Part shown: positions 8,890 through 17,053 of the stretch, in pieces
Layout of the letters: each line of letters opens with the position of its first letter
Numbering within the stretch: the stretch's first letter is position 1
Assembly: GCF_001482285.1 (NCBI RefSeq)
Contig: NZ_LOEP01000014.1
Location: 62,001-126,000, forward strand
Direction: 5' to 3'
Length of the DNA: 64,000 nucleotides
Source of the DNA: Haloferax sp. Q22
GTDB taxonomy: Archaea; Halobacteriota; Halobacteria; Halobacteriales; Haloferacaceae
The notes under the pieces: generated by a model
Told to the model about the DNA's origin: nothing
Seen by the model: only the letters and a program-made list of their open reading frames with translations
Databases searched by the model: none
Program-made: the position numbers and the translations under genes

Positions 8890-10320
8890 GTGAAGCGTCG
8901 AACCTACCTGAAGACGCTCGGTGCGGTCGGCGTCGGTGCCGCGCTCGCCGGCTGTAACATGCCGGACGAGGAGACGCCGACCGAGACGCCGACGACCGAG
9001 GAGACGCCCACACCCGAACCGGACCTCACCGTCTTCCACGCGGTCGAGGACCTCGGGATGGACCCGACGGGCCAGGAGCCGGTCGACGACATCCTCGACG
9101 GGGCGTACGGCGACGACACGGCCGTCGAGTTCCCGCCGGGCGACTACCTCATCACCCGCGAGCACGACTGGGACCGCGGCGTCTCGAACTTCCAACTCGT
9201 CGGCCTCGGCGACTCCCACAAGGACGTGCAGTTCGTCTTCCCGCCGGCGGACCCCGGAGAGCGGTTCCGGATGCTCCGAATCACGAGCGGGGACCACCAC
9301 GTCCTGAAGAACTTCTCCATCCAGCAGACCGACGACGACACCACGAGCGCCGACATCTGGCTCGCCAACGACGACGGCGCACTCATCGAGGACGTCGAGT
9401 GGCTCGGCCGCACCCCCACGGACAGCCACGCGCGCGACCAACTGCTCCTCTTCGACTGCACTTCGGTAGAGGGCGTCAACGTCATCCGCCGCGTCTACAT
9501 GCGTGAGGGCGCGGCGCTCCCCGGCTACCCGAACGGCGTCGCCGGGATTCGCATCACCGAACGGTCGGTCGGCGAGATCAGGATGATAGACTGCCACATC
9601 GAACAGCGCGGGTCGTCGTCGTTCCGCGCGACCCACACCCGTGGCGTCCTCCGCGTCGAGGGCGGCCTGTTCAAGAACAACGACAACACCAACATGCGCA
9701 TCTCCGCGGGCGACCACCCGACCAAGACTTCGTGGATCAAGGGCGCGACCGTCATCGTCGATGCCGACAATCTCAACGAGCACGCCCGTGAGGGGGACAG
9801 ACTCGACAGCCCCGAGGGCCTCCGCATCGACTCGACGGGCCACGGCTACACGGGGGTTCTCATCGAGGACTGCGACTTCATCTTCCGGTCGAGTCCGTCC
9901 TCACCGGGCGTCATCACCGCTCCGACCTACGGAAGCCACGGCGGGTTCACGATGCGCAACTGTCGCATCGTCAACGACACGGGCGTCCAGACCATCTACG
10001 CGGGACCCGTTGACACCGACATCGCGCGGGAGCCGTGGGGGATGGTCCTCGACAACGTCACCATCTCGGGGGCGTGCGAGAGTCAGCCCTACGGCTCTGC
10101 GGTCGTCGTCGACGAGAACCGAAACGGCTCCCGCATCGTCGATAGCTGTATCTACCTGCCGAACGGCCGAGTCGGCGGCGTGCTCGTCAACCGCGCGTCG
10201 AACTGCGCCGTCGAGTCCACCAGCATCAACGTCAGCGGTCCGCCGACCCGGACCCGCGGCGTCGAACTCCTGCTCGATAACGTGACCTACACCGCGACCT
10301 GCGCGTTCCGCGACGAGTGA
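8890..10320 (+). CDS. Tat lipoprotein with parallel beta-helix fold, paralogue of 1759-4479
   Basis: A 476-residue exported lipoprotein that starts at GTG 8890. The signal is compact: VKRRTYLK followed by a hydrophobic stretch and lipobox LAGC (Cys22), then a Thr/Glu/Pro linker. The remainder is a right-handed parallel beta-helix closely matching the N-terminal half of the 906-residue protein at 1759-4479. One 131-bp stretch is identical in DNA (2503-2633 and 9589-9719). It lacks the C-terminal repeats and is lipid-anchored, whereas the paralogue has no lipobox. Its function is probably modification or binding of surface polysaccharide; no catalytic residues can be assigned from the sequence alone. 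Confidence 0.87.
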   Translation: MKRRTYLKTLGAVGVGAALAGCNMPDEETPTETPTTEETPTPEPDLTVFHAVEDLGMDPTGQEPVDDILDGAYGDDTAVEFPPGDYLITREHDWDRGVSNFQLVGLGDSHKDVQFVFPPADPGERFRMLRITSGDHHVLKNFSIQQTDDDTTSADIWLANDDGALIEDVEWLGRTPTDSHARDQLLLFDCTSVEGVNVIRRVYMREGAALPGYPNGVAGIRITERSVGEIRMIDCHIEQRGSSSFRATHTRGVLRVEGGLFKNNDNTNMRISAGDHPTKTSWIKGATVIVDADNLNEHAREGDRLDSPEGLRIDSTGHGYTGVLIEDCDFIFRSSPSSPGVITAPTYGSHGGFTMRNCRIVNDTGVQTIYAGPVDTDIAREPWGMVLDNVTISGACESQPYGSAVVVDENRNGSRIVDSCIYLPNGRVGGVLVNRASNCAVESTSINVSGPPTRTRGVELLLDNVTYTATCAFRDE

Positions 10321-10444
10321 GCGGTCGGTGAAGGCATTGCCGGAGTCCTCAGTCGCCGTCAGCTTGTCGTGACCGCGCTGGATATCGCATGCGGACCGGT
10401 CCGTATCGCGCCGGTCAAAACAGTAGCAACCCTTACCCAGTAGT

Positions 10445-10463
10445 ATGTTCTACCAGCGAACAT
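10445..10463. promoter_or_regulatory. Candidate VapB operator palindrome
   Basis: ATGTTC (10445-10450) and GAACAT (10458-10463) form a perfect inverted repeat with a 7-nt spacer, overlapping the vapB start codon at 10462. A TATA-like 'ccttaccca' lies about 27 nt upstream. VapB antitoxins usually bind such palindromes with VapC to repress their own operon. Confidence 0.55.
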
Positions 10464-10737
10464 GGCCACGTCGGTGAAGATGGACGACGACACGAAATCC
10501 CGTCTCGAACGGCTACAGGCCGAGATTCGGCTGAAGACCGGGAAGCGAGTGACGCAGCAGGAAGTCTTGGCGCGGCTCGTCGAGAACGCCGTCGAGTCCA
10601 AGGCTGATCTCATCGACTCGTTCCGCGAGAAGCGTGTTCCGCTTTCGGAGTCCGAGCGCGAGCAGTTCCACGACGGGATGGTCTCGTCCGGCGTCACGAC
10701 GACCGAAGAAGATATCGACGACGTGCTGTACGGATGA
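10462..10737 (+). CDS. vapB: VapB-type antitoxin
   Basis: A 91-residue antitoxin whose N-terminal part (MATSVKMDDDTKSRLERLQAEIRLKTGKRV) resembles a ribbon-helix-helix/VapB DNA-binding domain. The acidic C-terminal half (SESEREQFHDGMVSSGVTTTEEDIDDVLYG) would wrap and block the toxin. It overlaps the downstream PIN-domain gene by 4 bp (ATGA), giving the standard antitoxin-toxin order and translational coupling. A palindrome over the start codon suggests autoregulation. The exact antitoxin subfamily is inferred from the partner and layout. Confidence 0.85.
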   Translation: MATSVKMDDDTKSRLERLQAEIRLKTGKRVTQQEVLARLVENAVESKADLIDSFREKRVPLSESEREQFHDGMVSSGVTTTEEDIDDVLYG

Positions 10738-11165
10738 GCGTCTTCGTCGACACCGGCGTGTTCTTTGCGCACCACGATACGGATGCCGGCCGGCACGACC
10801 AAGCCGTCAGCGCGTTCGACGAACTGTTCGACGGGGAGTTCGGACAGCCGTACACGAACGACTACGTTCTCGACGAGACGGTAACGCTCACGCGCGCCCG
10901 AACGGGTTCGTTCGAGGCGGCGGACACCGTCGCCAGTCGCATTCTCGGCGAGGAACCGTTCCCGAACGTGTTTGAGTTGCTTCACGTCGAACCGGACGAC
11001 GTCCGGGCGTCGCTGGAGACGCTCCGTCGATACGAGGACCACGACCTCAGCTTCACCGACGCGACCATCGTCTCTCTGTGTGAGTCGCGTGGCATCGACG
11101 CCGTGTTGAGTTTTGACACGGATTTCGATGGACTCGTCGACCGCATCGAACCGGGGTACCGCTAG
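10734..11165 (+). CDS. vapC: VapC PIN-domain ribonuclease toxin
   Basis: A 143-residue PIN-domain nuclease that probably cleaves RNA (tRNA or rRNA in characterised VapCs) when freed from VapB. The acidic catalytic residues are visible: Asp in 'MSVFVDTGVFF', Glu in 'NDYVLDETVTLTRAR', Asp in 'HDLSFTDATIVSLCESRGID', and Asp in 'VLSFDTDFDGL'. The length and motif order are typical of archaeal VapC. Its start overlaps the stop of vapB, so both are made from one transcript. All key residues are present, so the toxin looks intact. Confidence 0.92.
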   Translation: MSVFVDTGVFFAHHDTDAGRHDQAVSAFDELFDGEFGQPYTNDYVLDETVTLTRARTGSFEAADTVASRILGEEPFPNVFELLHVEPDDVRASLETLRRYEDHDLSFTDATIVSLCESRGIDAVLSFDTDFDGLVDRIEPGYR

Positions 11166-11247
11166 GTTTCAACAGCGCCACGGCGAGCGCCGACAGAGAA
11201 ACTCCGGCTCGGTCCCACTGTAAACTTCCAAGTGTGTTCTCAATAAC

Positions 11248-11255
11248 ATTTATCG
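11248..11255 (+). promoter_or_regulatory. TATA box for the leaderless gene at 11279
   Basis: The sequence catttatc is centred about 27 nt before the ATG at 11279, the normal haloarchaeal TATA-to-start distance. The transcript should begin at or near the start codon, which decides between ATGs at 11234, 11258 and 11279 in favour of the last. Confidence 0.6.
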
Positions 11256-11278
11256 GGATGTGCGCCGCAGTTCGACCT

Positions 11279-11800
11279 ATGGTTCGGCTCTGTTATCGGT
11301 ACGGTCCCGGACGGCTCCCGTACGCCGGGCGAAACGACGTCGGCGGCGGGATAGCGATGGCTGCAACCGGGTTGTTGGCAATCACCCTCTGGTTCGGTGC
11401 TGCGGGGCTGCTGACTCTCGTCGGCGCGATGAACGGGACACTCGGGTTCGTCTTCGGTCTCGGACTGGTGGCCGTCCCGGTAGCGATACCGACCTCGTTT
11501 ATCGTGGGCACGCTGCTCTGGCGACGGCTGCGAGCCAACGAAGACCGTCAGTGGTACGGCGCTGTTTTCGGCGGGTTGACTGCGTTTGGGAGCCTCGTTA
11601 CCGGCGCGTTCGCCCCCGCTCTCCTCGTCGGCGTCTCGAACCTCGCCCGCGGTGAGATGGTCCTCCGAGAGGCAGCGGTCTTCATCGCCGTCACGCTGCC
11701 TGTGAGCGTGGTTTTCGCCGTTATCGTCGCCGGCTGGTTGGTCGTTCCACTCGGCGCGTTCGGCGGGTGGTATCACGAGCGTGCGAAGGCGTGCTCCTGA
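11279..11800 (+). CDS. Small haloarchaeal membrane protein, function unknown
   Basis: A 173-residue integral membrane protein with about four hydrophobic segments (MAATGLLAITLWFGAAGLLTL, LGFVFGLGLVAVPVAIPTSFIVG, FGGLTAFGSLVTGAFAPALL, VFIAVTLPVSVVFAVIVAGWLVV). I do not recognise the family. The start at 11279 is chosen because a TATA box lies 27 nt upstream, implying a leaderless mRNA. It is convergent with the ATP-grasp gene and has no obvious operon partner. A transport or stress role cannot be assigned. Confidence 0.7.
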   Translation: MVRLCYRYGPGRLPYAGRNDVGGGIAMAATGLLAITLWFGAAGLLTLVGAMNGTLGFVFGLGLVAVPVAIPTSFIVGTLLWRRLRANEDRQWYGAVFGGLTAFGSLVTGAFAPALLVGVSNLARGEMVLREAAVFIAVTLPVSVVFAVIVAGWLVVPLGAFGGWYHERAKACS

Positions 11801-11813
11801 CGAGCGCCGACCG

Positions 11814-11819
11814 AAAAAA
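11814..11819 (-). terminator. T-run terminator for the ATP-grasp gene
   Basis: Read on the minus strand, six consecutive Ts follow the stop codon of the gene ending at 11831, in the 30-bp gap between convergent genes. Oligo-T tracts are the simplest archaeal termination signal. Confidence 0.4.
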
Positions 11820-11830
11820 GAGCGGTCCGC

Positions 11831-13129
11831 TCAGCGACCCCTGAAGTTGAGTCCCGGCGTCAGCGTGATACCGGTCCTCGGCTCTTCCGATTCGTCACCG
11901 CCACCGTCGCGGTCGGCGGTCGATTCCTCCGCGCCTTCGTCGTCGCCGCGGTTGAACAGCGCGTGGTGCACGTAGCGGGCGAAGGGGACCGGGTCGTCGA
12001 GGCGCGCGAGGTCGAATCTCGGCTCGCGGTAGATGGACGACGCGACCTCCCAGACGGTCTTGACGAACGACGGGCGCTCGACGAGCGGCGAGTCGTCGCG
12101 GCGGACGCTCATCACGTAGCCGAGTTCGCCCCAGAGGTAGTGGGTGCCGACGCCGAGTTCGTACCCCGGTTCGATACGGTGTTTCTGCCCGGTCGCCTGC
12201 AGCCAGTAGTAGTACGGGAAGTCGGCCCCGGCGCGGACGGTCGAGGGGAGCGACTGCCACATCCGGGGGTTGATTTCGATGAGTTTGAACTCGCCAGTCT
12301 CGGCGTCTTTGAGGTACTCGATGCACGCGAGGCCGTGCCAGTTGATGTGTCCGAGGAGCGTTCGCGCGACGGATTCGAGTTCGGGGTCGTACACCGAGGT
12401 CCGGTAGACGCCGCCGCCGCCGGTGTAGGAGTTTCCGCGAATCTGGAGGTGTTGGAACGTCGCGAGTGGCTCGCCGTGGTCGTACAGCGCCGCGAACATG
12501 TACTTGTCCTCGGTCGGGACGTAGTCCTGCACGATGGGGTCGTGTTTCATCTCGGCGTATATCTCGTCGGGGTCCGGGCGGTCGCCGGGGCGGACGTGGC
12601 GGACGCTCTTGACGATGTCGTACTCGTGGGGGTCGTAGCTGTCGACGTACTCGCCGGCGACGACGTTGTACCGCGGCTTGATAATCGAGGGCTCATCGAA
12701 CGCCTCGACCTCGCTGAACAGGCGGGTCCGCGGCATGGGGACGCCGGCCTCGACGGCGGCCTCGTAGAGGAGCTTTCGGTCGTGGACCCGGCGGAGCGTC
12801 TCGAAGTCGGGGACGACGAGGTCGACGTACTGCTCGAACTCGTCGAGGTACTTCGAGAAGATGTAGCCGTCTTCCGGCCGCGTCGGGATGATGGTCTTCA
12901 CGTCCGGGCGGGCGGCGATGCCGACGAGGGCGTCCTTGTAGGCGACGAGGTCGTCTTTCGGGGCGGGAATGCGGACGAGTTCGTCGCAGAACCGGGACGA
13001 GGCAGCCGGCGTGTCGTCGTGTTCTGAGGCCATCACGGTGTGGATTCCTCGCTCGCCGAGTGACCGGACGCAGGTGTAGTTGCCCGATGGAACGAGTACC
13101 GATTCCCGGGCGTTCGCGCGTTTGGACAT
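11831..13129 (-). CDS. ATP-grasp carboxylate-amine ligase family protein
   Basis: A 432-residue ATP-grasp enzyme that would activate a carboxylate with ATP and join it to an amine or similar group. Residues about 10-110 form a pre-ATP-grasp Rossmann-like domain (VLVPSGNYTCVRSLGERGIHTVMAS). The central part carries the lysine strand 'PSIIKPRYN', a glycine-rich loop 'GNSYTGGGGVYRTS' and the metal-binding 'KLIEINPRMWQS' near residue 285. The C-terminal tail is acidic and probably disordered. The substrate cannot be named: related haloarchaeal genes are often near cell-surface glycan genes, which fits the locus to the left. It is transcribed alone on the minus strand. Confidence 0.85.
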   Translation of the reverse strand: MSKRANARESVLVPSGNYTCVRSLGERGIHTVMASEHDDTPAASSRFCDELVRIPAPKDDLVAYKDALVGIAARPDVKTIIPTRPEDGYIFSKYLDEFEQYVDLVVPDFETLRRVHDRKLLYEAAVEAGVPMPRTRLFSEVEAFDEPSIIKPRYNVVAGEYVDSYDPHEYDIVKSVRHVRPGDRPDPDEIYAEMKHDPIVQDYVPTEDKYMFAALYDHGEPLATFQHLQIRGNSYTGGGGVYRTSVYDPELESVARTLLGHINWHGLACIEYLKDAETGEFKLIEINPRMWQSLPSTVRAGADFPYYYWLQATGQKHRIEPGYELGVGTHYLWGELGYVMSVRRDDSPLVERPSFVKTVWEVASSIYREPRFDLARLDDPVPFARYVHHALFNRGDDEGAEESTADRDGGGDESEEPRTGITLTPGLNFRGR

Positions 13130-13405
13130 GCCTGAACCGTCGCGCGGTGACGGAATTAGTATGGGTCGGCTAACGGATTCAGGGTCGGTGACGGGAGTCA
13201 GTTCTGACCGCTCGACTCGGCGGTCGGAGCGCGGGCGGCCGTCCGCGACGGGGTCAGACTGCGCCGTCGGGGGTGCGTCGCGGCGGCGGCCGAACTGTGG
13301 ATTCGAACGCGCCCGACCGGATTCGATTCGTGAGAGTCGAGCAAACCGACGGTTCGGCGGTGGTTATCCACAGCATACCGGGGGCTCAGGCGGAGTGCCG
13401 CCGCC

Positions 13406-13645
13406 TCAGAGCACGTCGTCGTCGAGGCCACCGGGGTCGCCGGCGGTGTCGAAGAGGTTGTTCTGGGCGCTCTGGACGAAGTCGGACTGGACGCCGTCCT
13501 CGTCGTCGACGGGGGCACCGTAGGCGTCCATTCCCATCGAGAGGAGCTCCTCGACGGCCTGTTCTTCGCTGATGAATTCTTCGTCGACGAGCTGTTCGAA
13601 CTCGACGAGCAGTTCGTCCGGGAGATTGACTTCTACGACGGGCAT
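13406..13645 (-). CDS. CopG-like small protein (ribbon-helix-helix candidate)
   Basis: A 79-residue acidic protein starting MPVVEVNLPDELLVEFEQLV, the strand-helix pattern of ribbon-helix-helix regulators. 'SEEQAVEELLSMGMDAY' forms the second helix. The 25 codons upstream of the ATG at 13645 have non-coding character and were left out. The C-terminal tail (residues about 48-79) is acidic and probably disordered. A DNA-binding regulator or an antitoxin without a visible toxin partner are both possible. Confidence 0.7.
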   Translation of the reverse strand: MPVVEVNLPDELLVEFEQLVDEEFISEEQAVEELLSMGMDAYGAPVDDEDGVQSDFVQSAQNNLFDTAGDPGGLDDDVL

Positions 13646-13838
13646 AGAAGCGCGTTCGTGCTGGACATACTTGAGCGACCGGGTGTGAGTAATCGCGGTT
13701 TCCGGTCGGCAACTGGTCATCGATGGTGACAGTCAGCGTCGCCTGGCAGTCGCAACCGCGTGTCTTATCAGCGCCCGGTCAGACCCTCCACGCGACGAAC
13801 GGCGTCGATTTCCGACGCCCCTGACCCGAGGGACCGAC

Positions 13839-14450
13839 GTGACACGCGACACAGACCCGGCGACTGAGGACGCCGCCCCCGCCGAGAGCGACGAGCTCGG
13901 CTGGCTCCCCGAGCGCGTCGAACTGCCGAGCGACGAGTGGGTCATCTACCCGCCCGGCGAGCCGCGGCCGGCGAACTTCGCGCTCCGCTTCGAGAAGTCC
14001 ATCCCCGCGGTGCTCGTCGGTATCGACTCCGGCGACTCGCCGGGCGTGCACGTCCTCCCGCATCCGGGTGGACTCTCCGTCTCGGCCCGGTTTGGCGGCG
14101 TCGTCGACGACTCGCTCCGCGAGTTCGAGCCGCCGGCGTCGGACGACGAGCGCGAGGCGGTCGCCGCGTGGACGCGGACGTGGGTCGACCGCGTGGACGA
14201 CCGGGCCGAGCGGGCGCGCATCCGGACGGCCTGCGCGCCGGTCCCGAACGCCGGAGACCGCGTCTCGCGGGCGCTCTTCGAGCACTTCGGGAGCGCGGAC
14301 GCCGTCGCGGCCGCGGTGCTCGAACGGAACACCGCCGCGCTCAGGCGCGCGTCGGGGGTCGCCGAACAGACCGCGACCGACTTGGTCGTCCACTACGGCA
14401 CCGACGCAGAGTGGGAGTACTACCGTCGCCACCGCGACGCCGCCCCGTGA
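13839..14450 (+). CDS. Conserved haloarchaeal protein with helix-hairpin-helix-like C-terminus
   Basis: A 203-residue acidic protein starting at GTG 13839. Residues about 25-90 form an unrecognised beta-rich domain (WVIYPPGEPRPANFALRFEKS). The C-terminal segment 'VSRALFEHFGSADAVAAAVLERNTAALRRASGVAEQTATDLV' resembles tandem helix-hairpin-helix motifs that bind DNA non-specifically (ALFEHFGS..., LRRASGV...). No catalytic motif is evident. The gene is monocistronic. A role in nucleic-acid binding is inference. Confidence 0.72.
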   Translation: MTRDTDPATEDAAPAESDELGWLPERVELPSDEWVIYPPGEPRPANFALRFEKSIPAVLVGIDSGDSPGVHVLPHPGGLSVSARFGGVVDDSLREFEPPASDDEREAVAAWTRTWVDRVDDRAERARIRTACAPVPNAGDRVSRALFEHFGSADAVAAAVLERNTAALRRASGVAEQTATDLVVHYGTDAEWEYYRRHRDAAP

Positions 14451-14480
14451 CTCAAATTGCGATTTGACTCTCGCGTAGGG

Positions 14481-14485
14481 TTATT
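14481..14485 (+). promoter_or_regulatory. TATA-like element for the lipoprotein at 14509
   Basis: A short AT element (ttatt) in a GC-rich context is centred about 26 nt before the ATG at 14509. This is consistent with leaderless transcription. Confidence 0.45.
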
Positions 14486-14508
14486 CCCGTGCGCGACGAC
14501 TACTGGGT

Positions 14509-15213
14509 ATGTCCCTGACACGACGCACGTTCCTCGGTTCGACCGCCCTCCTCTCGTTCGGTCTCCTCGCCGGCTGTGTCGGCGACGGCGGGTCGGACGA
14601 CGGCGCGACGACTGACGACGAACCGACTGATACGACGACTGATGAGCCGACGGACACGACAGACGACCTCCCGGACGGAAACGGCACCGACGACGGAACC
14701 GGCGGCACTCGCCCGTCCGGCGGCCCCGGCATCTCGCTCGTCGGCGTCGACGACGCCCCCGACGTACCCGTCGAACACGAAGTCGAGATAACGGAGGACC
14801 TCGCGAACGACGACCACCCGCCGCAGGTCCGCATCACGCTGACGAACACCAGCGACGAGGTCGTCGAGGTCGGCGAGGGGAGAACCGTCTTCTTCCAGTA
14901 CGTTTCGGATACGACGAACGACCTCATCTTCCTCCCGGCGGACGGCGAATACCCCGCCGAGGCGGGCTGTTGGCGGCTCGAAGACCACATCGCCGTGACC
15001 GAGGAGTACCGGATTCTCTCGCTCGAACCCGGCGAGTCGCGGTCGGAACTGGTGAACCTCTACGGTGTCGCGCAGTCTGAGGACGAAGAGGCGAGCTGTC
15101 TCCCGGTCGGCGAGTTCCGCTTCGAGGCGGACTTCGCCACCGGCGGGCTCTCGGGGTCTTCTGACGACGAGCGGCAGGAGGCGACGTGGGGCTTCTCGCT
15201 CACGCTGGAGTGA
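14509..15213 (+). CDS. Tat lipoprotein with Asp/Thr-rich linker, function unknown
   Basis: A 234-residue exported lipoprotein. The signal has twin arginines (TRRTFLGS, residues 4-11) and lipobox LLAGC with Cys23. Residues about 24-75 are an Asp/Thr/Gly-rich linker, typical of haloarchaeal surface proteins. The rest is a beta-sandwich-like domain (VEHEVEITEDLANDDHPPQVRITLTNTSDEVVEVGEG), resembling immunoglobulin-like folds. One pair of cysteines (in 'AGCWRLED' and 'EASCLPVGEF') could form a disulphide outside the cell. No enzyme motif is seen. Confidence 0.85.
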   Translation: MSLTRRTFLGSTALLSFGLLAGCVGDGGSDDGATTDDEPTDTTTDEPTDTTDDLPDGNGTDDGTGGTRPSGGPGISLVGVDDAPDVPVEHEVEITEDLANDDHPPQVRITLTNTSDEVVEVGEGRTVFFQYVSDTTNDLIFLPADGEYPAEAGCWRLEDHIAVTEEYRILSLEPGESRSELVNLYGVAQSEDEEASCLPVGEFRFEADFATGGLSGSSDDERQEATWGFSLTLE

Positions 15214-15268
15214 GGGCCGTGGGTACCGAACACGACCGTCGACGCCGCCAACGCCGTCGACTCGGGGG

Positions 15269-17053
15269 CTACTCGGCTTCCTTTGTGGCGGTCGAGTCCG
15301 AGACGACCGACCACCCCGAAGGGTCGATGTCGTGTCCTTCGACCGCGCTGTGCTCCGGATACGCCGTCATGACCAGATACGTCGGCGTCCCCGAGAGGTA
15401 GTCGGTCAGCCGCCCGAGGTTCTCGTCGGCGATGCCGCCGAGGCGGTCCACGAGCATGACCGGAACGCGATCTGCCACGTCGAACGCCTCGTAGCCCGCG
15501 AGCGCCGTCGCCAATCCGAGGAGTTCGACCTCTCCCTCGCTGAGCGCGTCGAGGGACGCCTCGCGGCCGTCGCGGGCGACGACCAGTTCGAACTCGCTCG
15601 TCAGTCGCGCGCTTTCGAACCCCGTCTCGAACAGCGGAACTATCTCGCGAATCGCGTCGTCGAACGCGTCACGTGTCTCTTTCTTTACCTCTCGTTTCCG
15701 CCGCCGGAGACTGGTTATCTTCTCGGTGAGGGATTCGCGCTGTGAACGGAGTCTATCTCGATTCTCGGCCTTCGATTCGACCGATTCGAGCTCGCCCTTC
15801 GCATCATCGAGCCGCGCTTTCGCGTACTTCAGATTGCTCTCGATATCGGATACGTGTTCACTATCTGATTCGACTCGTTCGCGGAGTTTCTCGACTCGCT
15901 CGGCGAGCTCATCGTCCCGCTCGCGCGCGTCGCCGAGGCGGCGTTCGAGGTCCGACCGGCGCTCGCGTAGCTCCCGAACTTCGGTTCGAAGCTCCCGCTC
16001 GCGTTGGCGCCGCTTCTCGTGCGTCTCGACGCGCTCGGTCAGCCCCTCGACGCGTTCACGACTCGCTTCGGCCGCCGCGGTGCGCCGTTCGATTTTTTCG
16101 GCGAGCTCGTCGAGGCGCTCCGTCACCGACGAGGCGTCCGTCTCGGCGCCGCAGACCCAGCACGCGAGTTCGTCGTCGACGAGGCCGTGGGTCACGTCGG
16201 TCAGCAACTCGGTCCGTCCTTCGGCCACGACGCGGCGGTTCGCGTCGTAGACGCCCCGCAGGAGTTCGATATCGCGCTTCTGCTGGCGGAGCTCCCGCTT
16301 CGCCTCGTCGAGTTCGCGCTCCAGTTCCTCGTCGTCTCCCACGTCGAGTCCGTCGAGCTCTTCGCGGTTCGCTTCGAGTTGCTCGCGGACCCGCTCGGCG
16401 GTCGATTCAAGCCGCTCGATGCGACTCTGGACGCGGGAGCGCTCCGCGCGCGCGTCGCTGAGCGCCTCGCGCGTTTCGTCGTCACCGGCCGCGTCCGCGG
16501 ACGCCTCGAGTTCCGCCTCTAACTCGTCGACTTCGGCTTCGAGTCCCGACACCCGTGAGACGAGCGTCGGCAGGCGCTCGGCCGCGTCCTTGGCCTCGGA
16601 GTGCGCCTCGTCGACGCGGTCGAGCTCGCGGCGGGCCTCGGCGATTTTCGCGTCGATGTCCTCGAAGTCGAGCGGGCGCGTCAGGAGCGGTTCGAGGTCG
16701 TCGCCCTCGCGGACGGCCCGGCGGACCTCGTTCTCCTCGCCGAGGAACGCGAACAGGTCGGCACAGACGCGGTCGACCTCGTCGGACAGATACGGCTCGC
16801 CGGACGTCCGGACGCGCCGCCCGTCGCGGGCCAATTCGACTGTGTACTCCCCGTCGCCCGTCGAAAGCGAGACGCGCCCCTCGGCCGTGCTCTCGGTCAG
16901 CGGCGACGCCGTCCCGAAAGCGGTCGCTATCGCGGCGAGGAAACTCGACTTCCCCTGCCAGTTGCTCGCGCGGACGGTGTTCAACCCCGGTTCGAGCGTC
17001 GCACTCCCGCGTCGAATCCCGGCGACGTTCTCCACGTCGAGCCGCCAGCTCAT
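15269..17053 (-). CDS. Archaea-specific SMC-related coiled-coil ATPase (Sph3/Rad50-like)
   Basis: A 594-residue SMC/Rad50-type protein. The N-terminal head has the Walker A variant 'ASNWQGKSS' (Lys35), characteristic of the archaea-specific SMC-related family. A coiled coil (about 150-290) leads to a CxxC zinc hook 'CWVCG' (about 298-302), then a returning coil (about 310-460). The C-terminal head has the ABC signature 'LSEGEVELLG'; the Walker B region reads 'VPVMLVDRLGGI', without an adjacent glutamate. Two such proteins could dimerise through the hook and ATP heads. It overlaps the RdfA-family gene upstream by 4 bp (ATGA). In Haloferax volcanii relatives of this pair affect cell shape; that link is from memory of the family, not from this sequence. 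Confidence 0.9.
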   Translation of the reverse strand: MSWRLDVENVAGIRRGSATLEPGLNTVRASNWQGKSSFLAAIATAFGTASPLTESTAEGRVSLSTGDGEYTVELARDGRRVRTSGEPYLSDEVDRVCADLFAFLGEENEVRRAVREGDDLEPLLTRPLDFEDIDAKIAEARRELDRVDEAHSEAKDAAERLPTLVSRVSGLEAEVDELEAELEASADAAGDDETREALSDARAERSRVQSRIERLESTAERVREQLEANREELDGLDVGDDEELERELDEAKRELRQQKRDIELLRGVYDANRRVVAEGRTELLTDVTHGLVDDELACWVCGAETDASSVTERLDELAEKIERRTAAAEASRERVEGLTERVETHEKRRQRERELRTEVRELRERRSDLERRLGDARERDDELAERVEKLRERVESDSEHVSDIESNLKYAKARLDDAKGELESVESKAENRDRLRSQRESLTEKITSLRRRKREVKKETRDAFDDAIREIVPLFETGFESARLTSEFELVVARDGREASLDALSEGEVELLGLATALAGYEAFDVADRVPVMLVDRLGGIADENLGRLTDYLSGTPTYLVMTAYPEHSAVEGHDIDPSGWSVVSDSTATKEAE

